From assembly GCA_016191165.1 (NCBI GenBank), contig JACPPF010000046.1:19912-83911 (forward strand): 64,000 nt of DNA, given 5' to 3'. Made by a program: the position numbers and the translations under genes. Under the pieces are notes generated by a model. It saw only the letters and a program-made list of their open reading frames with translations, made no database searches and was not told the origin of the DNA. The DNA is from Planctomycetota bacterium (lineage in GTDB: Bacteria > Planctomycetota > Planctomycetia > Gemmatales > Gemmataceae). Within the stretch, counting starts at the first letter, position 1. Every line of letters begins with the position of its first letter. Shown here piece by piece: positions 17,757-27,271 of this stretch.

Positions 17757-20156
17757 ATGAACGCGACCATGTTGTTGGTGTGCCTCGCTGGCAGCGCGGT
17801 GACTGGTCAGGCGAACAAGCTGGTGTTCCAGGCGCCGCTGATCGACGTCTGGAGTCGGACGGAGGAGGGCCTGGAGTATCGCTACCTGATGCACAATCGG
17901 ACCTATCTGGGAAATAACTTTCTGAAGCCCGCGGCCAAGAAGGACTGGGGCAACCCCCGTGTTGATTTGAGCCGAATGCCCACGACCTATTGGCATGACA
18001 AGAGTCCGGTTGGCATGGTGTTGCAGAAGTTCAACTGGTTCCCTGGGCCGGAAAACACCTATCACGCGGATGCGCGTATGCCAGCCGCCATGATCGGCAT
18101 CGGGGGCAATCCGTGGGGCCAACTTGTCAATCTATGGTCGGAGCCGCCCTTTGCCGTTCTAGGCCTGGAAGTCGGCGCCATGGCGAGTTATGCGCGACCA
18201 GGGCAAACCATCCATTTCACCGAACGGGTACCGACGTTTGTCAAGTTGTCCCTGCCGGGCCAAGGAAAAACGCCGGTCTTTACCTATGTGCGGGATGCCC
18301 TTGATCGTGGCGCCAATCTGACGGTTTACCCCGGCGAGCCGCGGGCCATGATCGAGAAACATGGCGGGGAGAAGTTTTATCATGCGATCATCATTGAAAC
18401 GTACAAGTTTCCTGACTCGGTCGTGCATGACGAGCTGATGACCAAGGAAGCAATCACGATGCTCCTGGGCAAGCTGACCGAGGACGGTGTCCTTTGTTTT
18501 CATACGTCCAATCGGTTCTACGACCTCGTTGCCATCCTCGCCAGCGCCGCGGCGGAACTCCACCTGGGCTGCGTCGTCGGCAAGGACGCCCCCCCACGCG
18601 GCCAGCGAAGTACCCGCTTCGCGTCTGAATGGGTGATGATCGCCCGCAAACCGGCGTACCTGGCGCATTTGAAAGCGCCGGCAGGCGCCAAGGAGTTTCG
18701 GCCCTATTGGCAGACCCCCGATTTCGTTGACGACCGGCTGGTCTGGAACGACAAGGGAGAGAGATCGCTTCGAGGCGTCTATCGTTCCGATCCGGAGATC
18801 GACAAACTGCACAACAATATCTACGAACTCGAAGACTTCCTGCGCGCCAGGACGGGAATCCAACTCAACCCCTCTGGCGACCTGACTCGCTTTCTCCACG
18901 GTGTGATCGGCATCTTGAGCGATCGGTCGGCGCGCAGGAAAAACCGCGGGTTCGAAAAGGTCATCAACCGCGGCGACCGCAAGGTCGCCTTCGAAGCTCC
19001 GGGAATCCAGGTTATCACCACGAAGGACGAGGGGGCGGTCTATTCCTATCTGCTCTACGACGGCATCTATATCGGCCGAAGTTATCACCGACCCAGGGAT
19101 CCGGCGGCCCGCGGCGATCCAATACGGGACCGCAGCCGATTTCCCACGACGTATTTCCACGACAAGAGCCCTCTCGGCGTGCTTTTGCAAAAGTACAACT
19201 GGTTCCCCGGCGCAGAGAACACCTTTCATGCCGATGCGCGTTTGCCGGCCAGTCTCACGGGCATGGGGCTCGATCCACTCGGGCAGCTTACCCACCTCTG
19301 GTCGGAGCCGCCCATCGCAGTCGTCGGCATGGACGTGGGAACCGTTGCCAGCTACGCGCGCCCGGCCCAGGCGATTCATTTCTTCGAGCGTGTGCCGTTG
19401 TTCGTCAAGCTTTCTTCACCTGCAAAGGGCAAGCGTCCGCTTTTTCACTACCTCGAAGACGCACGGGCACGCGGCGCAGCGGTCTCGATTTTTCAGGGAG
19501 AGCCACGGCCAACGCTCAAGAAGCATGGCGGGGAAGGATTCTATCAACTGATCGTCGTCAACACCTACAAGGATGGCATTCGCACCGTCCACAAGGATCT
19601 GATGACCACGGAGGGCTTGCGCCTGCTGATGAGCCGAACACGGGCCGGAGGCGTCCTTTGTTTTCACACGTCAAATCGGTATTACGACCTGACGCCCATT
19701 CTCGCCAGCACGGCGAAAGAAGCCGGCTATTCCGTCGTCGTCGGCACGGATACGGCGACGTGGCCAGACGATCGGGATCGAGATCGCTTCACCTCCTGGT
19801 GGGTCATGGTGGCGCGCAAGCCAGCGGACCTGGCAGGCCTCAAGGCGCCGCCGGGATATGAAAAAGCACAACCCTGGAGCGATGCTCCTTTCTGGGTACC
19901 GCCGACCGGGATGGACGAGAAATTCATCTGGCGCGACAACGCGGAGAATTCCTTCCGCGGCGTCTATCGCTCCGATCCAACGATCGATTTATTCGGCAAC
20001 TCCGTTTCCAAGTTGACGAACTGGATTTCGGACAGCACCGGCATCCCGCAATACTCGATGTATCGGATGATGCAGCCGGTGCAGGAGGGCATCCGGGCCT
20101 GGAGTTCGCGTTCCGCACGGGAACTCAATCGTGAGCCGACCGCGCCCAAGAATTAG
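17757..20156 (+). CDS. Tandem-duplicated spermidine-synthase-like (class I methyltransferase fold) protein
   Basis: Two ~390-aa halves align end to end (LWSEPPFAVLGLEVGAMASYARPGQTIHFTERVP / LWSEPPIAVVGMDVGTVASYARPAQAIHFFERVP); GGAGGA RBS. Confidence 0.75.
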   Translation: MNATMLLVCLAGSAVTGQANKLVFQAPLIDVWSRTEEGLEYRYLMHNRTYLGNNFLKPAAKKDWGNPRVDLSRMPTTYWHDKSPVGMVLQKFNWFPGPENTYHADARMPAAMIGIGGNPWGQLVNLWSEPPFAVLGLEVGAMASYARPGQTIHFTERVPTFVKLSLPGQGKTPVFTYVRDALDRGANLTVYPGEPRAMIEKHGGEKFYHAIIIETYKFPDSVVHDELMTKEAITMLLGKLTEDGVLCFHTSNRFYDLVAILASAAAELHLGCVVGKDAPPRGQRSTRFASEWVMIARKPAYLAHLKAPAGAKEFRPYWQTPDFVDDRLVWNDKGERSLRGVYRSDPEIDKLHNNIYELEDFLRARTGIQLNPSGDLTRFLHGVIGILSDRSARRKNRGFEKVINRGDRKVAFEAPGIQVITTKDEGAVYSYLLYDGIYIGRSYHRPRDPAARGDPIRDRSRFPTTYFHDKSPLGVLLQKYNWFPGAENTFHADARLPASLTGMGLDPLGQLTHLWSEPPIAVVGMDVGTVASYARPAQAIHFFERVPLFVKLSSPAKGKRPLFHYLEDARARGAAVSIFQGEPRPTLKKHGGEGFYQLIVVNTYKDGIRTVHKDLMTTEGLRLLMSRTRAGGVLCFHTSNRYYDLTPILASTAKEAGYSVVVGTDTATWPDDRDRDRFTSWWVMVARKPADLAGLKAPPGYEKAQPWSDAPFWVPPTGMDEKFIWRDNAENSFRGVYRSDPTIDLFGNSVSKLTNWISDSTGIPQYSMYRMMQPVQEGIRAWSSRSARELNREPTAPKN

Positions 20157-20170
20157 CGTAGCGATTTGAT

Positions 20171-20255
20171 CCGGCGAACGGCCAGCGCAAACAGGTTCGT
20201 GAAGGCGTCACTCTCATGGCGTTTCACCAGCCAGCTTACGCTGGCCGTTCGCCGG
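20171..20255. repeat. 17-bp perfect inverted repeat CCGGCGAACGGCCAGCG / CGCTGGCCGTTCGCCGG
   Basis: Arms 20171-20187 and 20239-20255. Confidence 0.85.
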
Positions 20256-20332
20256 TTGACCCTTCCCATTTAGCGCGGGATGTGATAAAAATCCGTAGAC
20301 CCTCCCGCCACAATCCAACCAGGAATGCTGCC

Positions 20333-21700
20333 GTGCCTGATCCAAACCTGCCTGCACTGAACCGCCGATCCTTCCTGCAAGTCGGCTACTCCGGTCTGCT
20401 CGGTCTTGGCCTGTCGTCGCTCCTTGCTGGTCGCGCGGCGGCGAATTCATCCGCACGACAGCGACGGCCGAAGTCGGTCATCATCGTCTTCCTGACCGGG
20501 GCGCCGAGCCATCTCGACATGTTTGACATGAAGCCCGACGCGCCGGCCGAGATTCGCGGCGAGTTTCGACGCACCGCGGCGCGGGCGCCGGGCCTGCACG
20601 TGTGTGAGCATTTGCCTCGGCTGGCGGCACGGTCGGACAAGTACGCCGTCGTACGTTCGCTTTCCCATCGGGAGTACAACCACCTGGTCGCGACGCATCA
20701 CACGTTGACCGGGCAGCCGCAGCCGGGCGCGTTCTTTGACAAGGTGGCCTCTCGCGACGATTGGCCCAGTTATGCGTCCGCCCTGGACTACCTGCGGCCG
20801 CGCTCGGATGGCGTGCCCTCCGGCGTCAACCTGCCGACCTTCTTGATGGAAGGCCCGCTCACCTGGCCTGGCCAACATGCGGGCTTTTTGGGCCCGCGCC
20901 ATGATCCCTGGCTGATCACGCGCGACCCCAATCGTCCCGAATTCGGCATGGACAGCTTGCGGCCCGCCGAAGGCATCGACGTTCGCCGCCTCGACAATCG
21001 CCGCGCCCTTTTGGCGGAGGTAGACCTCCAACAGCGTCAACTCGCCAGCACTCATGCCGCCACGCGGCTGAGCGATCAACAGCGTCTCGCGTTTTCGATT
21101 CTCGCATCGGGCCGAATCGCCCGCGCCTTCGCGATGGATCAGGAACCGCGTTCCGTGCGCGACCGTTACGGTCGGCACGCGTTCGGGCAGTCGCTATTGC
21201 TCGCCCGGCGCCTGGTGGAAGCCGGCGTCCCCGTGGTGCAGGCGAACATGGGCATCGTCCAGAACTGGGACACGCACGCCAACAACTTCGGCTCGCTGCG
21301 TGACCGGTTGCTGCCTCCCCTGGATCAAGGCGTCTCCGCACTGCTGGACGATCTGGATTCGTCAGGCATGTTGGAAGACACGCTGGTGATGATGCTCGGC
21401 GAGTTTGGCCGCACGCCAAGGATTTTCGCGGTGAACGCCAGCGCGGTGCCCGGGCGCGATCACTGGGCGCCGTGTTACTTCGGCGTGTTCGCGGGAGCTG
21501 GCGTTCAGGGGGGCAAGGTGATCGGGCAGTCGGACCGCATCGGCGCGTTCCCCGCGACCGCGCCTTTTTCGCCGGACGACGTCGGCGCGACCGTGTACCA
21601 CGTCCTGGGCGTCAATCCGGGGAGCGAGGTGCGCGATCGGCAGAATCGCCCGGTGACCCTGAATCGCGGCGAGGTGATGCGAGCGTTGTTTGTTGGATAG
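20333..21700 (+). CDS. DUF1501 domain protein with TAT-like signal
   Basis: NRRSFLQVGYSGLLGLGLSSLLAGRAAA; FLTGAPSHLDMFDMKPDAP; MLGEFGRTP; GRDHWAPCYFGVFAG; GTG start proposed. Confidence 0.85.
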   Translation: MPDPNLPALNRRSFLQVGYSGLLGLGLSSLLAGRAAANSSARQRRPKSVIIVFLTGAPSHLDMFDMKPDAPAEIRGEFRRTAARAPGLHVCEHLPRLAARSDKYAVVRSLSHREYNHLVATHHTLTGQPQPGAFFDKVASRDDWPSYASALDYLRPRSDGVPSGVNLPTFLMEGPLTWPGQHAGFLGPRHDPWLITRDPNRPEFGMDSLRPAEGIDVRRLDNRRALLAEVDLQQRQLASTHAATRLSDQQRLAFSILASGRIARAFAMDQEPRSVRDRYGRHAFGQSLLLARRLVEAGVPVVQANMGIVQNWDTHANNFGSLRDRLLPPLDQGVSALLDDLDSSGMLEDTLVMMLGEFGRTPRIFAVNASAVPGRDHWAPCYFGVFAGAGVQGGKVIGQSDRIGAFPATAPFSPDDVGATVYHVLGVNPGSEVRDRQNRPVTLNRGEVMRALFVG

Positions 21701-21719
21701 AATCGCCGCTTGCGGTTTA

Positions 21720-21968
21720 GAAGCTGTTTCAGAACCCTTCAAACTAGCCCGAAGCGTAAGCGAGGGGCGTCCCTCGCTTACGCTTCGGGCTAGTGTTCTT
21801 GAACCGCGAAACTCATGGCGATTGAGTCAAGTTTGCATACTAGCCCGAAGCGTTAGCGAGGTTTTCCGTTGCAAGCGATCCCTCGCTTACGCTTCGGGCT
21901 AGTATGCGTGTGTTGTTTTGGTCTGAGGTAGTCTGAGGTAGAAACCTCGCTAGTATTGAAACAGCTTC
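21720..21968. mobile_element. MITE-like nested inverted-repeat element
   Basis: 11-bp terminal inverted repeats GAAGCTGTTTC/GAAACAGCTTC, flanking TTA/TTA, two internal palindromes (21743-21794; 21835-21907). Confidence 0.5.
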
Positions 21969-22012
21969 TTAGCGCTCGCGGGGCGCCATGCGGGCGCAAA
22001 ACCGCCAACGGC

Positions 22013-24223
22013 TCAATCGACGTAGGGGTCGGCGCCGAGGTCCTTCATGATCTCTTGCCGTTGGCGTTCGTAGTGCATGAGATCGAGGCGCTGGCGGTAG
22101 TGGCGTTTTTCGATGTAGTGTTGAGCGTTCATGAATTCGGGCGCGTATCCATCCCAGTTGCGGTCGCCGCCGGCCTGGCCGAGGAGCCTGAGCTTGTCCT
22201 GGCGGCCCTGGCCGAGCCCTTCGAGGATTTCATCCTCCAGGGAAAGGAAAAACTGGCAGCTCCCGGGATCGCCTTGGCGGGCGGCGCGGCCCATGAGCTG
22301 GCGGTCAATGCGGGCAGCCTCGTGGCGTTCGGTGCCGATCACGTGCAGTCCGCCGGCTTCCACCACGGCCCCGTGGTTCGATCGGGTGTTTTCGTCGGCC
22401 TCGATCTGGTCGATCCTCTGCTTGAGCAATTCCGGCGGCACCTCGTGGCGGAACTTGTATTGCGTCTTGAGCTGAGCCCAGGCGATCGCCTCGGCATTAC
22501 CGCCCAGAAGGATGTCGGTGCCCCGGCCCGCCATGTTGGTGGCGATGGTGACGGCGCCGGCGCGGCCCGCTTGCGCCACGATCTCGGCCTCACGCTCCGC
22601 ATTGCCCGGCTTCGCGTTGAGTACGTAATGAACGATCCCCAGCTCGATCAGCTTTCGGCTCAGCTTCTCCGATTTGTCCACCGAGCGCGTGCCAATCAGC
22701 ACGGGTCGGCCCCGGGCCTTCAGCCGCCGCACTTCCTCGACGATGGCGTCGAATTTCTGATCCTCGGTCGGGAAGATGCGATCCGGCAACACCTCGCGGA
22801 TGCACGGCTTGTTCGTGGGAACCTGCACGACCCACAGGCCATAGACGCGGCGCATTTCCCAGTAGTTCTGGATGGCCGTGCCGGTCATGCCGGATAACTT
22901 CGTATAGAGCTTGAAATACGACTGGTAGGTGATTTGGGCCGCGTGGTCGGTCTTGTAGGTGATGGTCGCGCCTTCCTTGGCCTCGACGGCCTGGTGCAAG
23001 CCCTCATTCCACTGCCGGTCGGGCATGGGCCGGCCGGTGCTTTCGTCGATGATGACGACTTTGTCGTCCTGGATCATGTAGTGTTGATCGAGCCGGAAGC
23101 GATGGTTGGCGTGGATGGCGCGTTCCACGTGTTCATGCAGCTTGTCCATCGCGTGAGAGTGCTCGCCGGCGGGCGGGTTGGAGTAGCGGATGAGGTGGCG
23201 GCCCTCGTCCGACAACTCGACCTTCTGCTTCTTTTCATCGAGATAGAAATGGACGTCGCGCTGCATCTCCTTCGCCAGCTTGTCGGACCATTTGTAGACG
23301 AGCGATTCCTGCTCGGTTGCCGGTCGGCTGCCCGTGCTGATGACCAGCGGGGTGCGGGCGTCGTCGATGAAGATGTTGTCGGCCTCATCGACGAGGACGT
23401 ACGCGTGGCCGCGCTGGACCTTGGGATCGAGGGGTTGAAAGGCTTGATTGGTGCTGATCCAGGCGGACCAGAACGGCAGGTTTTGGTTTCCGCCGCTTTT
23501 GGTCTTGAGTCGATCGCGGAGGAAGTCGAACCCGAACTCGCTGGAGGTGCCATAGGTGATGTCGCAGCGATAGGCGGTCTTGCGATCGTCGTCGCTCATG
23601 CGTTGTTGCAGGCAACCAACGGTCAAGCCGAGTGCGGTATAGATGCGGGAGGTCCAGTCGGCGTCGCGCTGAGCCAGGTAATCGTTGACGGTCGTGACGT
23701 GGACACCCTTGCCGGGCAAGGCATTGAGAACCACCGGTAGCGTGGCCACCAGGGTTTTGCCTTCGCCTGTGGAGACCTCCGCCAGGGCGGCATTGTGCAC
23801 GACGATGCCGGCGGCCAGTTGCACGTCGAAGGGACGTAGACCAAGCGTGCGTTTGGATGCGACGCAGACCAGGCCGAAGGTTTCCGCAAGCAAGTGGTCC
23901 AGCGATTCGCCGCCGCGCGCGCGGCCGCGCAATTGCAGGCCCTTTTGCTTTACCTCGGCATCGGATAGACGGTCGAACTCGACTTCCCAGTGGCGAATGT
24001 GCGCGATCTGCAAGGCAGCGTAGGCGAGCCGGCGTTTAGACGGGGTGCCAAACAACGCTTTGACGTGGTTCCACCAGCGTGGGCCGAAGCGCGCAAAGTT
24101 CCGCGCCGCCCCTGGCGGTGCCGCGGTTTCCGGAGTGCTGGGAGCGGAATTCGACGTCAACATGGGATCATCCACATTCGCGCGTGAGCAAAACCCAAGG
24201 CCAGTGCGCCCGGGTTTTCCCAC
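22013..24223 (-). CDS. SecA-family translocase ATPase, C-terminally short (SecA2-like)
   Basis: GEGKTLVATLPV, VTTVNDYLAQRDADW, DEADNIFIDDARTPL, TNMAGRGTDILLGGN, GRAARQGDPG. Confidence 0.9.
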   Translation of the reverse strand: MGKPGRTGLGFCSRANVDDPMLTSNSAPSTPETAAPPGAARNFARFGPRWWNHVKALFGTPSKRRLAYAALQIAHIRHWEVEFDRLSDAEVKQKGLQLRGRARGGESLDHLLAETFGLVCVASKRTLGLRPFDVQLAAGIVVHNAALAEVSTGEGKTLVATLPVVLNALPGKGVHVTTVNDYLAQRDADWTSRIYTALGLTVGCLQQRMSDDDRKTAYRCDITYGTSSEFGFDFLRDRLKTKSGGNQNLPFWSAWISTNQAFQPLDPKVQRGHAYVLVDEADNIFIDDARTPLVISTGSRPATEQESLVYKWSDKLAKEMQRDVHFYLDEKKQKVELSDEGRHLIRYSNPPAGEHSHAMDKLHEHVERAIHANHRFRLDQHYMIQDDKVVIIDESTGRPMPDRQWNEGLHQAVEAKEGATITYKTDHAAQITYQSYFKLYTKLSGMTGTAIQNYWEMRRVYGLWVVQVPTNKPCIREVLPDRIFPTEDQKFDAIVEEVRRLKARGRPVLIGTRSVDKSEKLSRKLIELGIVHYVLNAKPGNAEREAEIVAQAGRAGAVTIATNMAGRGTDILLGGNAEAIAWAQLKTQYKFRHEVPPELLKQRIDQIEADENTRSNHGAVVEAGGLHVIGTERHEAARIDRQLMGRAARQGDPGSCQFFLSLEDEILEGLGQGRQDKLRLLGQAGGDRNWDGYAPEFMNAQHYIEKRHYRQRLDLMHYERQRQEIMKDLGADPYVD

Positions 24224-24678
24224 ATTACGCCTTTCAAAGTATCATATCCAACGGGAAATGCGAAGCGGCGTTTATGAAATGAGCGGAAAAAAGAAAAAAG
24301 CCGTCTCGACCCAGCAGCCACCTCTCCCATGACTACCAAGCCGGACGGCCGATTGATTGGGAGAGAGCAAAAGCCGGGCCAAAACCGCAAATGACGGGGC
24401 ATGACCGAATCGGTTTCCTCCCATGTCTTTTCGTGACAATGACTTCAGAACGATCGGCTTAGGGAACGCCATAAGCCGCGTAGTTTGCGACATTACATTT
24501 TGCCTGCTAACCCGGCACGTGCTGCCCATGCCTTTGGCACGCAGAAAACATCCGCGGCGTATCAGGCTGATGCCCGTTGGCGACGCCGTGCATAAGGGTC
24601 CGTCACTGATTCTTGAATTGAACCCCCGCGTTCATAGCCTATCTCTCTTGCGAGTCTTCCAGCCCCACCGGTGAAAAC

Positions 24679-25542
24679 ATGCGACGTGTTCTGGCGTTGG
24701 CCTTCCTGCTGCCGTTTTCAATTCTGGTCGCACCGGTCGGTTGCAAGAAGGATCCACCCAAGGATCCCACGACTGGCAACCTCGTCCTGCTGTTGCCCGA
24801 AAGCAAGCACGATCCGGAATATTCCAAGGATTGCGTTTCCAAGCTCACCGTCGATGGCAAAGACTACTCCGAACCGCGCGGTACGAAACGCACGTTGCAA
24901 ATCACAACCACCGCCGGCAACGACGAGGTCAAGATCGAGTTCAGTTTTTGGCCACAGGTCTACACCAACATCATTCGGACCAAACAGATAAAGATTGTCG
25001 GGGACAAGCCGATTGAAGTGGACCTGCGGAAAGAGGATCCTGCCAATCCCGATTTGATCAAGCCGATCTACGTTCCAACTCCGGCGGCGGTGGTGGCCGA
25101 GATGTGCAAACTGGCGAGGATCGGCAAGGACGATGTTGTCTTCGATATCGGCTGCGGCGATGGCCGACTGGTAATTCAGGCGGTCAAGGACTTCGGCGCG
25201 AAGAAAGGCGTCGGCATCGACATTCGCGAGGACCTGATCAAACTGTGCCAGGAGAATGCGAAGAAAGACAAGGTGCAGGACCGAGCCGAGTTTCGCGCCG
25301 CCAACGCGCTGGAGATCAAGGATTTCTCGGAAGCATCCGTCGTGTTACTGTATGTTGGCGATGACCTGAACCTCAAACTCAAGCCCGTTCTTCAAAAAAC
25401 GCTCAAAAAAGGTTCGCGCGTCGTATCCCACCGATTCTTGATGGGCGACGATTGGCCGCCGGAAAAATCGACGACGATCATGGCCAAAAACAACTCCGGA
25501 ACCGAAACGGAATATAACCTGCACATCTGGACCATCAAATAG
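24679..25542 (+). CDS. SAM-dependent methyltransferase with lipoprotein-like N-terminus
   Basis: Hydrophobic N-terminus ending VGC; SAM motif VVFDIGCGDGRLVIQA. Confidence 0.8.
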   Translation: MRRVLALAFLLPFSILVAPVGCKKDPPKDPTTGNLVLLLPESKHDPEYSKDCVSKLTVDGKDYSEPRGTKRTLQITTTAGNDEVKIEFSFWPQVYTNIIRTKQIKIVGDKPIEVDLRKEDPANPDLIKPIYVPTPAAVVAEMCKLARIGKDDVVFDIGCGDGRLVIQAVKDFGAKKGVGIDIREDLIKLCQENAKKDKVQDRAEFRAANALEIKDFSEASVVLLYVGDDLNLKLKPVLQKTLKKGSRVVSHRFLMGDDWPPEKSTTIMAKNNSGTETEYNLHIWTIK

Positions 25543-25768
25543 TGGGCGGATTAATGAATCCTGCTGACTGTACATATTTCCAAAATATTTTCAAAATTCT
25601 TGCACTTTCTGAAAACGATAATTGACACGAACCAGAGAATCGCTTACGCTCTCATCTAGTGCCCACGGGAAAGCTTCGCTGCCGAGGAGTTGCGCTGGTC
25701 GCAAACCTACCTCTTTCGCGTCAACTCGCGGCGGCTCCATCCTACCTTTTTTGTTTGGGGGGTTTCAC

Positions 25769-27079
25769 ATGTTGAATCTCTGGTCCAATCGCAAAGCAGT
25801 CGATTGCGACGGCAGCACGCGCCGCGACTTTCTGAAAGCCGGCGTTCTCGGCGCCAGCGGGTTGGCTCTTGCCGATCTGCTTCGTGCCCGCGCCCAGGCG
25901 ACCGCCAACGGTCAGCCGACGCGCAACACCTCGGTCGTGTGGCTCTGGCTCGGCGGCGGCCCGACCCACGTTGAAACATTCGATCCCAAGATGACCGCGC
26001 CCATGGAATTCCGTTCCACCGTCGGCGCCATTCAGACCAACGTCACCGGCCTGGAAATCGGCGGCGTCTTCCCGAAGATGGCCCGCGTGGCCGACAAGAT
26101 GGCCTTCGTCCGCTCCTTCGCCCACACCAACTCCGGACACGGCGGCGGTACGCACTGGGTCATGACCGGCTACAACTACCCGCCAGCCGATAACGGTCAA
26201 GGTCAGGTCAAGCCCGGCTTCGGCTCCATCCTGGCTCGTCATCGCGGCGCCAACAACCCGCACTCCGGCTTGCCGACCTACGTTCGCATGAACGGGATCC
26301 TCGGCGACGGCCCCAGCTGGCTCGGCTCGGCTTACGCTCCGTTCGACACCGCTGGCAACGCGCGCAACAACATGAATCTCCAGGTTCCGCTCGAACGCCT
26401 TGGGGATCGCCGCACGCTGCTCCGCAGCTTCGACTCGCTCAGCCGCGAAGTCGATCGCTCCGGCCTGATGCAGGGACTCGACGCCTTCGAAACCCAGGCG
26501 TTTGAACTCCTGCAAAGCCGGGCCCGTGAGACGTTCGACGTGACGCGCGAAGATCCGCGCACGCTCGACATGTACGGCCGGGGCAACCTCGCTCGCCAGC
26601 TATTGATGGCACGCCGATTGTGCGAATCGGGCGTCGGCTTCGTCACGCTCAACTACGGCGGCTGGGACATGCACGGCCAGATCGCCAACTCGATGCGCAG
26701 CCGGGCGCCGGAACTCGACCGGGCCGTCAGCGCCTTCGTGCAGGACATCAACCAGCGCGGTCTCGACGACGACATTCTGCTCGTCATCACGGGCGAGTTC
26801 GGCCGCACACCGCGCGTCAACGGCAGCGCTGGTCGCGATCACTGGGCGCCGCTCTCGACGCTGGCTCTTGCCGGCGGCGGCCTGCGCATGGGCCAGGCAG
26901 TCGGCGAATCCAACGCCCGCGCTGAGGTGCCACGTACCACGCCGATCCGGCCGCTCGACCTCATGGCGACCGTGTTCCACGTCCTTGGCATCCCGCAGGG
27001 CCTGCACTACAACGACCCGTCGGGACGCCCGATCCCGATGAACGATGGCGGCCGGCCGATCCGCGAACTGGTGGGCTAA
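25769..27079 (+). CDS. DUF1501 domain protein with TAT signal
   Basis: RRDFLKAGVLGASGLALADLL; WLWLGGGPTHVETFDPK; GEFGRTPRVNGSAGRDHW. Confidence 0.9.
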   Translation: MLNLWSNRKAVDCDGSTRRDFLKAGVLGASGLALADLLRARAQATANGQPTRNTSVVWLWLGGGPTHVETFDPKMTAPMEFRSTVGAIQTNVTGLEIGGVFPKMARVADKMAFVRSFAHTNSGHGGGTHWVMTGYNYPPADNGQGQVKPGFGSILARHRGANNPHSGLPTYVRMNGILGDGPSWLGSAYAPFDTAGNARNNMNLQVPLERLGDRRTLLRSFDSLSREVDRSGLMQGLDAFETQAFELLQSRARETFDVTREDPRTLDMYGRGNLARQLLMARRLCESGVGFVTLNYGGWDMHGQIANSMRSRAPELDRAVSAFVQDINQRGLDDDILLVITGEFGRTPRVNGSAGRDHWAPLSTLALAGGGLRMGQAVGESNARAEVPRTTPIRPLDLMATVFHVLGIPQGLHYNDPSGRPIPMNDGGRPIRELVG

Positions 27080-27194
27080 CGATTCGTTCCGAATAGACCC
27101 GGGGACGGCCGTCCCTGGGTTTTTATACAATGTCAACAAAAATGGGGCATTCGCCGGCAACGGTGGAGTGCCCTTTGCGTTTACCGAGTACTAT

Positions 27195-27250
27195 CCGAGC
27201 CTGAGGCGTTAGCGAAGGAAATCACGCCTTCGCTATCGCTTCAGGCTCGG
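27195..27250. repeat. REP palindrome, GAAGCGTAAGCGA family
   Basis: 24-nt arms CCGAGCCTGAGGCGTTAGCGAAGG / CCTTCGCTATCGCTTCAGGCTCGG. Confidence 0.8.
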
Positions 27251-27271
27251 ACAAGGCCGCGTGACCCCGCC

